DNA from: Candidatus Neomarinimicrobiota bacterium
Lineage (GTDB): Bacteria; Fidelibacterota; Marinisomatia; Marinisomatales; S15-B10
Reading direction: 5' to 3'
Assembly (NCBI GenBank): GCA_036476315.1
Contig: JAZGBI010000002.1
Coordinates: 1-54,926 of the forward strand
DNA length: 54,926 nucleotides
Position numbers and translations under genes: made by a program. Under the pieces are notes generated by a model, which saw only the letters and a program-made list of their open reading frames with translations, had not been told where the DNA came from and searched no databases. Positions 32,755 to 41,862 of the stretch are shown piece after piece. Within the stretch, counting starts at the first letter, position 1; every line of letters starts with the position of its first letter.

Positions 32755-34004
32755 AAATAATACCTCACTTTGAAGAAAAGGTTGTCATTGGGGTCAAATT
32801 GACCGAATATGGAAGTCTCGTCGCCCCATAACAGATCGGTACCGACACTCAACGAGAGGCCGTCCACCCAGCTGTAGTCAAACAAGATTCTCGCCAGTCC
32901 CCCCTTTTCTGCGGGATCAAAAATCCCCAGTAGAAAGGCCGTGGCCGTTTCCCGCCAGAAAGAACCTCTCACCACCACAGTTGCCAGGTCATGGATCTCG
33001 TCTTCGATCATGTCCGGAGTATGGTCAAGAATCTGCTGACGAATCCCTTGAACCGAAATGGCGACCTTGAACGGTCCCGTGAAATCCAGTCCCACCATTC
33101 CCTGGAAATAGTCACTGACGGAGGAAAACGAAATGTCCGCAGGGCTGGGGAAGCGTCTGTCGGTGTAGTATCCCATTTCACCTCTTACTAACGCGGGTCC
33201 CGCAGTTCGTGAAAAGTTGAGACCGTACATTCTCGAACGACGGTATCGAGGGGTGAGGTAGGAATCGATTCTGCTCCCATTGGAAACCACGATACTGTCT
33301 AATTCCGCCGCGGGATGATCGTTAAACCCATCCAGAACGAGAAAAGCGAGGTCTGCGCCCCACATAAATGTGGAAACTTTTACACCGACCTCAGAGTTTT
33401 CCAGGGACGATTCGGGAGGCTGAGGCTCCGCCAGATGGAAGATGTTAACCACCTCAGGGCCGAAAAATATTGTGTCCGGAAGTGCGAATCCAAACTCCCA
33501 GTCACTCCCCTGAGCGGCAAACTTCCACGGCTCGAATTCGGGAATCCAGAGACCTTCGAACGTCCAGTCGCCAAGATAGACATCCGCTCTGATCATGGTA
33601 AGACCCGTGCGGATGTTGTCAAAATCCTGCAAAAGAAACCATCGCATGTCCAGGGGACATACAATATCGTTGATGAACAGACCGTCGGCCTTTCCCCACA
33701 CCACCTGCTGCTTTCCTATCCTCAGATCCGTCCGTTCAAAATAGAGGTCTATATACGCTTCCCTCAGCGTGATCTCGAAGTCAGTTTCTCCGCTTTCCAT
33801 ATCATTTCTCAGGTCCAGTGAGACGAATCCCCTGAGAGACTCCTGACGGATTTGAGTATCCAGCCTCAAGCGATTTCTCAGGAGCATAAAATCAGGATCT
33901 TGACGAAGACGAAGGGCTGTCCAGTTCTGGTAATAACCGGCAAAGTCGATCTCCCCGTACAGAAGCGTGAGAGGAACTGCCAGAAGAGTCAAGAATGTTT
34001 TCAG
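32751..34004 (-). CDS. Outer-membrane beta-barrel partner of the RND exporter
   Basis: A ~417-residue protein with a short signal peptide and many alternating-hydrophobicity strands, for example LRGFVSLDLRND, LREAYIDLYFE and DLRIGKQQVVWGKADG. It ends in an aromatic VRYYF, typical of barrel insertion. It resembles DUF1302-like proteins found with LolA-like and RND genes. Start is uncertain. It is in the same frame as the upstream LolA-like gene after a single TAG, with no ATG or GTG. A TTG at 33992 would truncate the signal peptide, while CTG at 34004 gives a good one (KTFLTLLAVPLTLLYG). I chose the CTG. Export of lipids or hydrophobic molecules with the RND protein is an inference. Confidence 0.7.
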   Translation of the reverse strand: MKTFLTLLAVPLTLLYGEIDFAGYYQNWTALRLRQDPDFMLLRNRLRLDTQIRQESLRGFVSLDLRNDMESGETDFEITLREAYIDLYFERTDLRIGKQQVVWGKADGLFINDIVCPLDMRWFLLQDFDNIRTGLTMIRADVYLGDWTFEGLWIPEFEPWKFAAQGSDWEFGFALPDTIFFGPEVVNIFHLAEPQPPESSLENSEVGVKVSTFMWGADLAFLVLDGFNDHPAAELDSIVVSNGSRIDSYLTPRYRRSRMYGLNFSRTAGPALVRGEMGYYTDRRFPSPADISFSSVSDYFQGMVGLDFTGPFKVAISVQGIRQQILDHTPDMIEDEIHDLATVVVRGSFWRETATAFLLGIFDPAEKGGLARILFDYSWVDGLSLSVGTDLLWGDETSIFGQFDPNDNLFFKVRYYF

Positions 34005-34025
34005 TACTATTTTCCCAATTTCTTT

Positions 34026-34802
34026 CTACCTGCTTCTCTTCAGGAACCGCTCCGTGAAAAAATGGTCATCTATCCCCGAATCATAAGTCACATCAGATAC
34101 ATCGAGTACAGTCCTGTGGGATTTTTGAACGTTTTCCATAACCAGGTTTCGAGTCGTCCAGTAAGCGCCGTCCTTTCGAATTTCGGGAATCTCCAGGATT
34201 TTGAGCAATCTCCCTTTTCTGTCGTAGTACTCCACTTTCCGCACAAGCCACTGGTCCTTGCTCACCAGGACAATCGTTTTCGAATAGTTCGAACCTTTTT
34301 CTCTGGGTATCGCCTCCACCTTGTAGCAATCCCTGTCAAAAGCCACTTCTTCCCCGATGAGTTCATAGGTGTCCTCATCGATTTCCCGTCGGGCCAGATC
34401 TTCATACGTGAAGTCGGTTCCCATGAAACTCTCGGACTTCTGCCTGGCAACTATTCTCTTAACCTTTTTCAGGGCCGGCAGGTAAAGCCATTGGTCGTCA
34501 TCCTTTCCGGGCTCACGGTATTCCCACAGGAGAAATCCGGTACCCTCCACGTCCGGGGGTTTGAGAAAACGGACGAGGGATTTTGAAGAGAATTCCCCCT
34601 CCGGATAGAACTTCTGATAGCGAGTGACTTCCCGCATGCGCCTTTTTTCGCGCTCACCGACTGTTTTGATGAGCGTCATTGTTGTGGTGGAGACCATATC
34701 CTCAGGCTCAGGGTGGATATCGACCTTTTCCATGATCTCACGGCCCGTCATCTGACCCGGCAGGTAAGATGCAAGAAGAATGTAGAGAATCGCGACCTTC
34801 AT
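34026..34802 (-). CDS. Periplasmic LolA-like outer-membrane lipoprotein-sorting protein
   Basis: A 258-residue exported protein with signal peptide (~1-20) and a half-barrel domain. Recognisable parts are REIMEKVDIHPEPEDM, the KSLVRFLKPPDVEGTGFLLWEY core and DQWLYLPALKKVKRIVARQ followed by SFMGTDFTYEDL. This family (LolA-like, PF17131-type) is repeatedly encoded between an MMPL/RND exporter and a beta-barrel. It probably shuttles a hydrophobic cargo across the periplasm. Confidence 0.85.
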   Translation of the reverse strand: MKVAILYILLASYLPGQMTGREIMEKVDIHPEPEDMVSTTTMTLIKTVGEREKRRMREVTRYQKFYPEGEFSSKSLVRFLKPPDVEGTGFLLWEYREPGKDDDQWLYLPALKKVKRIVARQKSESFMGTDFTYEDLARREIDEDTYELIGEEVAFDRDCYKVEAIPREKGSNYSKTIVLVSKDQWLVRKVEYYDRKGRLLKILEIPEIRKDGAYWTTRNLVMENVQKSHRTVLDVSDVTYDSGIDDHFFTERFLKRSR

Positions 34803-34829
34803 GTCACTCCTCCAAGATCAGGTTTCTCC

Positions 34830-35165
34830 CTATCGACGATGTCCGTAGATCCCCATCATGACAGGAGGCGTTAAGAAAAGAGCCAGTAAGAATGCTTTCA
34901 AGAAATTCTTCTCGTACTTGAGTTCGGCGAGTCCCGATACGTGGAGACACACGATTCCATAGGCAACGACGAAGAAGCTCAAGTTTCTTTTGCAAAGATC
35001 CCAGACACTGGACCATGCACTATTGGTTTCAGAGGTTGTTGAGTACCATTCCCATAGATGCGCGACCCCCTCCCAGATCCAGCTGGCCACAATCAGGATG
35101 ACAGCGGTGATGAGGATCCGCGACAGAAGGATATCGAGATTGCCCTTGACAGACCTACGCATCAT
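34830..35165 (-). CDS. Small membrane protein in the RND locus
   Basis: A 111-residue protein with about three hydrophobic segments (~12-33, ~62-80 and ~90-105) and no known motif. It overlaps the end of the RND gene by 11 bases, so translation is probably coupled. It may be an accessory subunit. Another frame at 34804-35016 is a shadow. Confidence 0.6.
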   Translation of the reverse strand: MMRRSVKGNLDILLSRILITAVILIVASWIWEGVAHLWEWYSTTSETNSAWSSVWDLCKRNLSFFVVAYGIVCLHVSGLAELKYEKNFLKAFLLALFLTPPVMMGIYGHRR

Positions 35166-37461
35166 CCTTTGGTCCCTGAAACAGGAATTTGGGTCTCAAT
35201 CCTACAACAAGAGCAGGGAGGATCGCCAGGGCACCGAACAGACAGATCCCGATAGAGAATATGATGACGAAACCAAAAAAATATATAGGCAGGAATCCTG
35301 AAATAAGCAGAACGACAAATCCAACCATGACTGAAAATGCGTTAAAGATGATGCCCTTGCCGGAGGTTGTCAACGTGGCTATGACGGCATCTTCAGCCGA
35401 CTTTCCACGCCGGATATTAGCTCGATAGTGCCAGAGAAAATGGATGGTGTAGTCGATTCCAACGCCTATGAGAATCCCTGTCAGCATGCTGGTAGCAACG
35501 TTCAACTCAATCTTCAACAATGACATAAGGCCGAAGACAACGACCACAGCTCCTCCGAGGGGAATGATATTGTAAATCCCTGCCTGAATGGATCTGAACA
35601 CGAGAGCCGTCACAAGGAAGACCATTACAATGGAAAGAACCAGACTCCGGATCTGGCCACGGGCGATGAGATCTGTCAGGACTCCCATGAGGGAAGCTGC
35701 ACCGGTCACCTGGGAGACCTCTTCACGGGTGTATTTGTCACCGACGTAGGCATCCACTTCACGAATCAGGTTGAGAACCTCGGCTGAGCTGATTCTATTG
35801 ATCGTGGCGATTACCTGGGCGTGCCGGAACCCTTCGGGATGCTCTGAGTCACCCCATATATCGACCAGCCGCTCAATCTCCTCATCTCCCGCCTGCATGG
35901 AAAAAAGTTCCAAGTAGGCTGCCACCACTGCCCGCTCCTCTGGAATAGTTCGGAAGATGGGATCACCCTCATTCCACGCTTCGTTCATTTTCTCAATCTG
36001 GTCGACGATTGACACGGACTGACTGACAAAAGGTCTGCTTTCCAGGAAGTCAGAGATATCCTTCATCCTCTTGAGAACTTCCGGATCCTTGATATCTCCA
36101 TTCACCACAAGGGAAAGCTGGGTTGAGCCGCCGAACAGTTCGCTGATTCTTTCGTTATTCACACGAATCTCGGCTCCCTCCCGGTAGTAGTGTATGGGAT
36201 CCGTATCGATAGTTAACGTAGGGATCTTCACGGCGGAAAGGACCATCATCACCAGACTCACCGCAAGAACGGGACGCCGGCGCCGGACGAAGAACCGGCC
36301 CCATGCAGCGAGCCAACTGTTCAATTTCTCGTCCTGGCCCCCTTCGGCAATCCAGGGAGGAATTCGCAAAAGGCGCAGTCCCGCTGGAACAAAGGTTAAG
36401 CTGAGTACAAAGGCCACCAGGATTCCAAATGCCGCCAGAAGTCCCACCTTTTTGGCCGGAGGAAGAATGTGCCCCAGCAGGCTGAGAAAACCTATGATCG
36501 TTGTGATGCCCGCAAGAAATATGGGGCGGTGAAGACTCAGTGTCGTCTCCCGAATGTTTGGCTCTCTCCTGACAAACACCTTCCTCTTGAAGTTTTCAAA
36601 GTAGTGGGCGATCATGTGTATGCCGTAGTCGTTGGCAACGGCTATGAGCATGACAGGAATCAGGACATTGATGAAAACGAACTCAACCTTCAAGAGTGCC
36701 ATCAGTCCGAAAGTCCAGATTATTGACATGGCCACGACCATCAAAGGGAGAAAAACACCCATCCAGCTCCGAAAACTTAACGCCAGGAGCACGATCATGA
36801 GGAATATTCCGTAGGGCAAAAACTTCCTCAGGTCATGCTGCATCCCCTCCACAATGGCTGCCCGCGTGAAAGGCAAACCCGCCACGTAGACGTTCTCGGG
36901 ACCTCGATACTCAGAAATCAGCTCTGTGATTTCCTCTTTCAGCCTCTGGTCATCCAGTTCAAGGCTGGCCGATAGCATCAGAAGGAACGAGAGACTCCTG
37001 AAGTCTTCTGAAACCAGATTGCCGAAGACCAGGTCGTTGGACTTGATTCTGGTTTTCAGAGCGCTGATCTCCTCAGCACTTTGAGGAATCTCCTGAAGGA
37101 TATCGGTCACCTCAAATCCACCGGTGGAGCTTACGACCTCTTTCGCGGAATAGAGCGAGAGTACCCGGTCCACGGTCAGAATGTCTTCCAGCTCCCTGTG
37201 CATACTCTCGAATTTTGCCAGCGTACCCGGGACCAGAACGGAATCGGATTCAACCGCCACCACAAGAATTTCGCTTCCCCCAAAGAGACTGTCCAATTGG
37301 TTTAGAGCTACCACCTGAGGAAAGTCCTGTGGAATCATGGCTTTTATGTCAGGATTCATCCTGATGGATGGAATCTTCCAACCAAAAAGGACAGTGATAA
37401 GAATTGCCGAAGCGGTCACCGTCCTCGGATATTTCAGACACCAGTCAACGATCTTCGACAT
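35155..37461 (-). CDS. RND-superfamily (MMPL type) exporter
   Basis: A 768-residue inner-membrane transporter with twelve helices in two repeats, each preceded by a periplasmic loop. Repeat 1 has a helix at ~13-30, a loop ~31-210, then five helices with LIAVANDYGIHMIAHYFEN. Repeat 2 starts near 390 with VRRRRPVLAVSLVMM and ends with GILIGVGIDYTIHFLWHY. The Asp-containing D-Y-G/T-I-H motifs in the middle helices are the proton-relay segments of MMPL proteins. AAGGA lies upstream of the ATG. It heads the exporter / small protein / LolA-like / barrel operon. Confidence 0.92.
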   Translation of the reverse strand: MSKIVDWCLKYPRTVTASAILITVLFGWKIPSIRMNPDIKAMIPQDFPQVVALNQLDSLFGGSEILVVAVESDSVLVPGTLAKFESMHRELEDILTVDRVLSLYSAKEVVSSTGGFEVTDILQEIPQSAEEISALKTRIKSNDLVFGNLVSEDFRSLSFLLMLSASLELDDQRLKEEITELISEYRGPENVYVAGLPFTRAAIVEGMQHDLRKFLPYGIFLMIVLLALSFRSWMGVFLPLMVVAMSIIWTFGLMALLKVEFVFINVLIPVMLIAVANDYGIHMIAHYFENFKRKVFVRREPNIRETTLSLHRPIFLAGITTIIGFLSLLGHILPPAKKVGLLAAFGILVAFVLSLTFVPAGLRLLRIPPWIAEGGQDEKLNSWLAAWGRFFVRRRRPVLAVSLVMMVLSAVKIPTLTIDTDPIHYYREGAEIRVNNERISELFGGSTQLSLVVNGDIKDPEVLKRMKDISDFLESRPFVSQSVSIVDQIEKMNEAWNEGDPIFRTIPEERAVVAAYLELFSMQAGDEEIERLVDIWGDSEHPEGFRHAQVIATINRISSAEVLNLIREVDAYVGDKYTREEVSQVTGAASLMGVLTDLIARGQIRSLVLSIVMVFLVTALVFRSIQAGIYNIIPLGGAVVVVFGLMSLLKIELNVATSMLTGILIGVGIDYTIHFLWHYRANIRRGKSAEDAVIATLTTSGKGIIFNAFSVMVGFVVLLISGFLPIYFFGFVIIFSIGICLFGALAILPALVVGLRPKFLFQGPKDDA

Positions 37462-37812
37462 GTTTCCGTCCTTGCCGGGTGAACAGACCTTGTGTGAATG
37501 TTTGAAAAAGGAGGGAGATGATGGCTACTAGAGAAGCTTCATTTCGTGTTATGAAACCAGGTGCAAAATGCAATTTAGAATGCTAACATCCAGAGTTACC
37601 ACAAGATTTGTTCCCGGCTCCTCCCTCAGACGGTACTCTTTCACCATCATTTGCAGCTGGGATAGACGGACTTTTTCCTGACAGGATTGACAATCCCGCG
37701 AGCAGGAATTTCTTTCAAGGGGAACATCTTATACATAGTTTCTTAAATTCCGCGTGCCGGGGTAACAGGGTAGTTCCGAGATGATTTTGGAAAAACCGCT
37801 TTTTGCCCTCAT
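37462..37812. other. Divergent intergenic region, no gene seen
   Basis: About 350 bases between the minus-strand exporter operon and the plus-strand unknown gene. It must contain both promoters. TTGACA at about 37687 on the plus strand is a good -35 box, but no convincing -10 stands 16-18 bases on. No repeat copies or RNA gene were recognised. Confidence 0.4.
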
Positions 37813-38712
37813 TTGAAAAAGAGGCGAAAATATAGAAATATCATTTCTCGGATCTCCGTCCTTCAGCTGATTCAGCCGGACGAGCCGGGAGAGTTGGGCG
37901 ACGTCGACCTGTTCACTAACCTCGCCCACGGCCGCGGTACTTTCCTTTTCCTGGGACAGTATAGTGGGAGGGGAATCCTGTCAGCTCTGGACAAGCTGGG
38001 AATCCTCGCGCAGCTAAGACAGAGGGGATTGTACAACATCTCCGTGGAGGTGGACACGTCAAGGCCCTTCCAGCATCTCCTGAGATTCTTTCATACGGAA
38101 ACAGGGGAGGAACATCTCATATGCGAAGTGGTCGTGAGGCGTGCATTCTTCTCGTTACCCGAGGGGATCCGGCTTGGTAAATCCACGAAACCTTATGACA
38201 TACTCATCGTTGAATGGCTCCTGCTTCAAAATCCTCTGGGCAAGTTCACAAAAGACCGGCCTCAGCTCCCGGGACAGGAGTTTCCGGGGCTAGGTCTGTC
38301 ATCGGAGACATTCGAAATACTCTACTGGATCTCAAGGCGTTTGAAGACGGATGGAGTCTTGATTGTCCCGAACTACCTCCATTCCGCCATCATGTATTCC
38401 CGGGAATTCCTTTTCGTGGATCCCCATGGAGAGGCCATGCTCAAGAAGATTAAAAGAGGACTTCTGAAAACGACGGACCTGACCCAGGTTACCTGGGCGT
38501 GCCATGAAGAAAAGATTCTGGAACAGGGAAAGAATCGTTACCTGAAGTGGCAGCCGTCAGAGATGATTCTTCCCGTGTCGAAGACGATGAACGATTACTT
38601 CTATTCCATGTACTACAGGTCACAGATATCCATGCACATGAGTGATTTCGATTTTTCAGTCGAGAAAGGGTATGAGAAACGGTTCACCAGTCAATGGTTA
38701 GCAGCGTCATGA
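37813..38712 (+). CDS. Conserved-looking cytoplasmic protein of unknown function
   Basis: A 299-residue protein that I do not recognise. It has no signal peptide or transmembrane helix. Sequence features include GDVDLFTNLAHGRGTFLFLGQ near the start (read as two parts), FTKDRPQLPGQEFPGLGLS near residue 155, an LKTDGVLIVPNYLHSAIMY helix-strand segment and a basic, aromatic C-terminus. The RPxLPGQxxPGLG stretch has the look of a conserved family motif. The start is TTG at 37813; no ATG occurs before residue ~196, and the reading frame is otherwise clean. It is followed 21 bases later by thiamin pyrophosphokinase, so they may be co-transcribed. Confidence 0.7.
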   Translation: MKKRRKYRNIISRISVLQLIQPDEPGELGDVDLFTNLAHGRGTFLFLGQYSGRGILSALDKLGILAQLRQRGLYNISVEVDTSRPFQHLLRFFHTETGEEHLICEVVVRRAFFSLPEGIRLGKSTKPYDILIVEWLLLQNPLGKFTKDRPQLPGQEFPGLGLSSETFEILYWISRRLKTDGVLIVPNYLHSAIMYSREFLFVDPHGEAMLKKIKRGLLKTTDLTQVTWACHEEKILEQGKNRYLKWQPSEMILPVSKTMNDYFYSMYYRSQISMHMSDFDFSVEKGYEKRFTSQWLAAS

Positions 38713-38733
38713 CACACGCCCGTCATTCCCTTT

Positions 38734-39423
38734 TTGAGAATGTTATCCCCGTTCGTATTTTCAACAGTCCCCATGTCATCAAAAGCAGATCGAGAGCCTA
38801 ACGTTCCCTATCCTGTTGTCGTTCTGGGTGACGGGAGTTTCCCCACGCATCCGGTGCCGCTGGGAAAGTTGAAATCGGCCAAAACAGTTGTTTGTCTGGA
38901 TGGTGCGGCAAACAGAGCGATGGAACACGGTTTCGAGCCTTCCCTCATCATAGGGGATATGGATTCGTTTTTGGGTAACCCGTCCCAGTTGAGCGTAAAC
39001 ACTATCCGGCTGGAAAGTCAGAACACCACTGATCTGGAAAAGGCACTCAATTGGTGTGCGGAAAATGATATCAGGGAGATTACGCTTCTGGGACTCAGCG
39101 GCGATCGAGAGGATCACGCGCTGGCCGCTTTTCTTGCCATGAAGGAGTATTTTCCAGGATTGCACGTGGCGGCGGTCACTGACTTTTTTACTATCCACTA
39201 CATAGAGGCTTACAGAGAATTCTCCGCGGAGGCCGGACAAAAAGTTTCTCTCCTGTCTATTCCCAATACGTCAAACTTGACCACAAGAGGTCTGAAGTTT
39301 GCATTAGAAAATGAACCGTTGGGAACGGGTGGACGCGGTATCAGTAACGAGGTCCTGAGCGGTTCATTTTCCGTTGATGTTGAAGACGGAGGGGTGTTCG
39401 TTTTTATCGCTCACCCGTTGTGA
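38734..39423 (+). CDS. Thiamin pyrophosphokinase
   Basis: An up to 229-residue kinase converting thiamin and ATP to thiamin diphosphate and AMP. Motifs seen: VVVLGDGSFP, CLDGAANRAMEHGFEPSLIIGDMDS (in overlapping parts), NTTDLEKAL and LGLSGDREDHALA, the metal/ATP and thiamin-binding blocks. The C-terminal beta-sandwich has NLTTRGLKFALEN and GRGISNEV. The start is unclear: TTG at 38734, ATG at 38740 or ATG at 38773, the last giving a typical length. Its TGA overlaps the GTG start of the symporter. TPP is used by the pyruvate oxidoreductase elsewhere in the window. Confidence 0.88.
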   Translation: MRMLSPFVFSTVPMSSKADREPNVPYPVVVLGDGSFPTHPVPLGKLKSAKTVVCLDGAANRAMEHGFEPSLIIGDMDSFLGNPSQLSVNTIRLESQNTTDLEKALNWCAENDIREITLLGLSGDREDHALAAFLAMKEYFPGLHVAAVTDFFTIHYIEAYREFSAEAGQKVSLLSIPNTSNLTTRGLKFALENEPLGTGGRGISNEVLSGSFSVDVEDGGVFVFIAHPL

Positions 39424-40802
39424 ACGGGGCAATCCACCCGGCCGACCTGAGCATCGTTGTCCTCTATTTTGTCATCTTGATGGGGGTTGGCATATTCCGG
39501 TCAAAACGGCGACCGGAAGGAGAAAAGGATTATCTGCTCGTTGGCAGAAAGCTCAGTCTGCTCCCCTTCACGGCTTCCCTCGTAGCCACCTGGTATGGGG
39601 GCATTCTCGGGGTGGGGGAGTTCACCTATCTCTACGGACTCTCCAGCTGGATTGTCTTCGGTTTACCGTACTACGTTTTCGCACTTATGTTCGCCTTTTT
39701 CCTCGCCTCCCGGATCCGTTCAACAGGGCAGACCACAATACCGGATCGTTTCTATCCTCGCTACGGACGGATCCCTGGCATCCTCAGTTCCGTCTATGTG
39801 ATGATTCTCTCATCTCCCGCTCCATACATTTTGAGTGTCAGTCTTATACTTCAGCTCCTGTTCGGCATTGGCCTGCTTCCCGCACTCTTGATTTCCACGC
39901 TTTTCAGCCTTGTCTATATCTACCACGGGGGTTTCCGTTCGGTCATCCGGACAGATCTGTTTCAATTCGTACTCATGTTTATCGGCTTCGGGGTGGTAGC
40001 AGCGCTTTCAGCCATGAAGTTTGGAGGATTCTCTTTTCTCAAGGAATCCGTGCCACGGCTACATTTGACCTGGACCGGTAGCCACTCCACATTCTACATC
40101 CTCGTATGGTTCTTCATCGCCCTGTGGACCTTTGTGGATCCGGGGTTCTATCAGCGATGTGCGGCGGCAGAATCACCCGCCACGGCGAAGAGGGGAATTC
40201 TACTTTCCATCGGTTTCTGGGCCATTTTTGACTTCCTGACTCTTTCCACCGGACTGTATGCTCGAGCCATATTGCCGGGACTCCAAAACCCCATGATGGC
40301 CATTCCTTCTCTGGGACTGGAAATCCTTCCCCCGGTGCTCATGGGTCTCTTCTTCGCCGGTATCCTCTCCACCATCATGTCCACCGTAGATTCCCTTGGC
40401 TTCATCAGCGCCATTACCTTTGGGCGCGACATCATGTGGCGAAACCGACCCGGGGGACAGGACTCGGTCCGGTGGACGAAAATAGGACTGGTAGTAACAG
40501 GAGCGCTTTCTCTCCTCCTCGCATGGTTTCTACCATCTGTCGTTAAGCTATGGTATGCCATTGGGAGCATAGCGGTGCCCGGACTTCTCATTCCTTTCCT
40601 CACAACGTTTCGCAGGAAAACTGTTCCCGGAATGAAGTGGTTGATGAGCCTGCCGGCTGGGATCAGCCTCGCGTGGTTTCTCGCAGGCGTTATTTCAGGA
40701 GGAGAATCGCCGGCTTATCCCTTGGGAATAGAGCCCTTTTATCCCGGCCTGGCCGTTTCCATCGTCGGGTCAGCCGTATCGGAACTTATCCGGCGGGGGT
40801 AA
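39420..40802 (+). CDS. Sodium:solute symporter (SSS family)
   Basis: A 460-residue membrane transporter with about 12-13 helices. Family features include LSLLPFTASLVATWYGGILGVGEF near residue 45, GGFRSVIRTDLFQF near 170 and FFAGILSTIMSTVDSLGFISA near 315, the Na+-site helix. The substrate is not determined by sequence. The GTG start at 39420 overlaps the TGA of thiamin pyrophosphokinase, so thiamin or a precursor is a reasonable guess. It converges with aldolase, overlapping its 3' end by 17 bases. Confidence 0.88.
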   Translation: MNGAIHPADLSIVVLYFVILMGVGIFRSKRRPEGEKDYLLVGRKLSLLPFTASLVATWYGGILGVGEFTYLYGLSSWIVFGLPYYVFALMFAFFLASRIRSTGQTTIPDRFYPRYGRIPGILSSVYVMILSSPAPYILSVSLILQLLFGIGLLPALLISTLFSLVYIYHGGFRSVIRTDLFQFVLMFIGFGVVAALSAMKFGGFSFLKESVPRLHLTWTGSHSTFYILVWFFIALWTFVDPGFYQRCAAAESPATAKRGILLSIGFWAIFDFLTLSTGLYARAILPGLQNPMMAIPSLGLEILPPVLMGLFFAGILSTIMSTVDSLGFISAITFGRDIMWRNRPGGQDSVRWTKIGLVVTGALSLLLAWFLPSVVKLWYAIGSIAVPGLLIPFLTTFRRKTVPGMKWLMSLPAGISLAWFLAGVISGGESPAYPLGIEPFYPGLAVSIVGSAVSELIRRG

Positions 40803-41826
40803 ATTGCCTCTCCATCTCCGCACCGTACTCTCCAAGAGTCGCTGCGCCGTTACATTTTGCCCGGTGATGGAAGGCCTCTCGGGCGGCCACAATTCTGGAC
40901 GGATTGCCACCCCAGGTTTTCAAGGCCTCCTGTTGGAGAGCGCGACCGTATGAGAAGCTCAGTTTCCAGGGCTTTGGGAGGCCTTCCAGCGCATTCATGG
41001 CATTGAGATGCCGCGTGGCAAGGACGTCGTTCTGTCCCCCGGACAGAAAGCAGATCCCCGGTACCGCAGCGGGCACCACCTCGAGAAAGCATTCCACTGT
41101 CTTCCTGGCCACCTCTTCAGCAGACGCCTGGACGGTACATTCGTAGCCCGATAGAACCATATTGGGTTTCAAGATCATTCCCTCTAAAGCAATCCGCTCT
41201 TCGTAGAGGGCATCAAAAACGGCATGCAACACATCTGCGGTCACATCAAAACTTCTCTCAATCGCGTGGTTCCCGTCCATAAGGACTTCTGGTTCAACGA
41301 TGGGGACCAGGCCCGCTTCCTGGCAGAGGGCCGCATAACGGGCCAGGCTCTGGGCATTATTTCGGATGCACGATTGCGATGGGATTCCGTCTCCGATGGA
41401 GATAACGGCCCTCCATTTGGCGAACCTTGCCCCTACCTCGTAGTAGTCGTTCAATCGATCCCGTAGACCGTCCAATCCCTCAGTTATTGTTTCACCCGAG
41501 TGTCCCGCCAAAGGCTTGGCCCCTTTATCCACCTTGATTCCCGGAATGATACCTCTGCCGGAAAGATATTCCGGGAATGGGATTGCTCTGTCAGCCGTTG
41601 ACTGCCGAACCGTCTCGTCGAACATGATGACACCGCTGATGTACGCTTCGATGCCCTCGACGGAGAATAGCATGTTCCGATAGTTCCGTCGACTCTCTTC
41701 CGTCGACTCCACCCCGATTTGATCGAAGCGCTTCTTTATGGTGGGAAAACTCTCATCGGCAGCCAGGATCCCTTTTCCTGACGCCACCATGGCACGAGCT
41801 GTTTCCTTAAGGTTATCCAGATTCAT
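40786..41826 (-). CDS. Class I fructose-bisphosphate aldolase
   Basis: A 346-residue Schiff-base aldolase of the animal/plant type. The N-terminal signature is GKGILAADESFPTIKKRF, the lysine forming the imine is in GMILKPNMVLSGYEC and CFLSGGQND follows. The C-terminal part has FSYGRALQQEALKTWGG. It splits fructose-1,6-bisphosphate into triose phosphates. It follows the PPi-type phosphofructokinase by 36 bases, making a two-step glycolytic unit. Confidence 0.95.
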   Translation of the reverse strand: MNLDNLKETARAMVASGKGILAADESFPTIKKRFDQIGVESTEESRRNYRNMLFSVEGIEAYISGVIMFDETVRQSTADRAIPFPEYLSGRGIIPGIKVDKGAKPLAGHSGETITEGLDGLRDRLNDYYEVGARFAKWRAVISIGDGIPSQSCIRNNAQSLARYAALCQEAGLVPIVEPEVLMDGNHAIERSFDVTADVLHAVFDALYEERIALEGMILKPNMVLSGYECTVQASAEEVARKTVECFLEVVPAAVPGICFLSGGQNDVLATRHLNAMNALEGLPKPWKLSFSYGRALQQEALKTWGGNPSRIVAAREAFHHRAKCNGAATLGEYGAEMERQFTPAG

Positions 41827-41862
41827 CTTTCACCGGTGTCAAGTTTCGTTATTCATTTTCTA

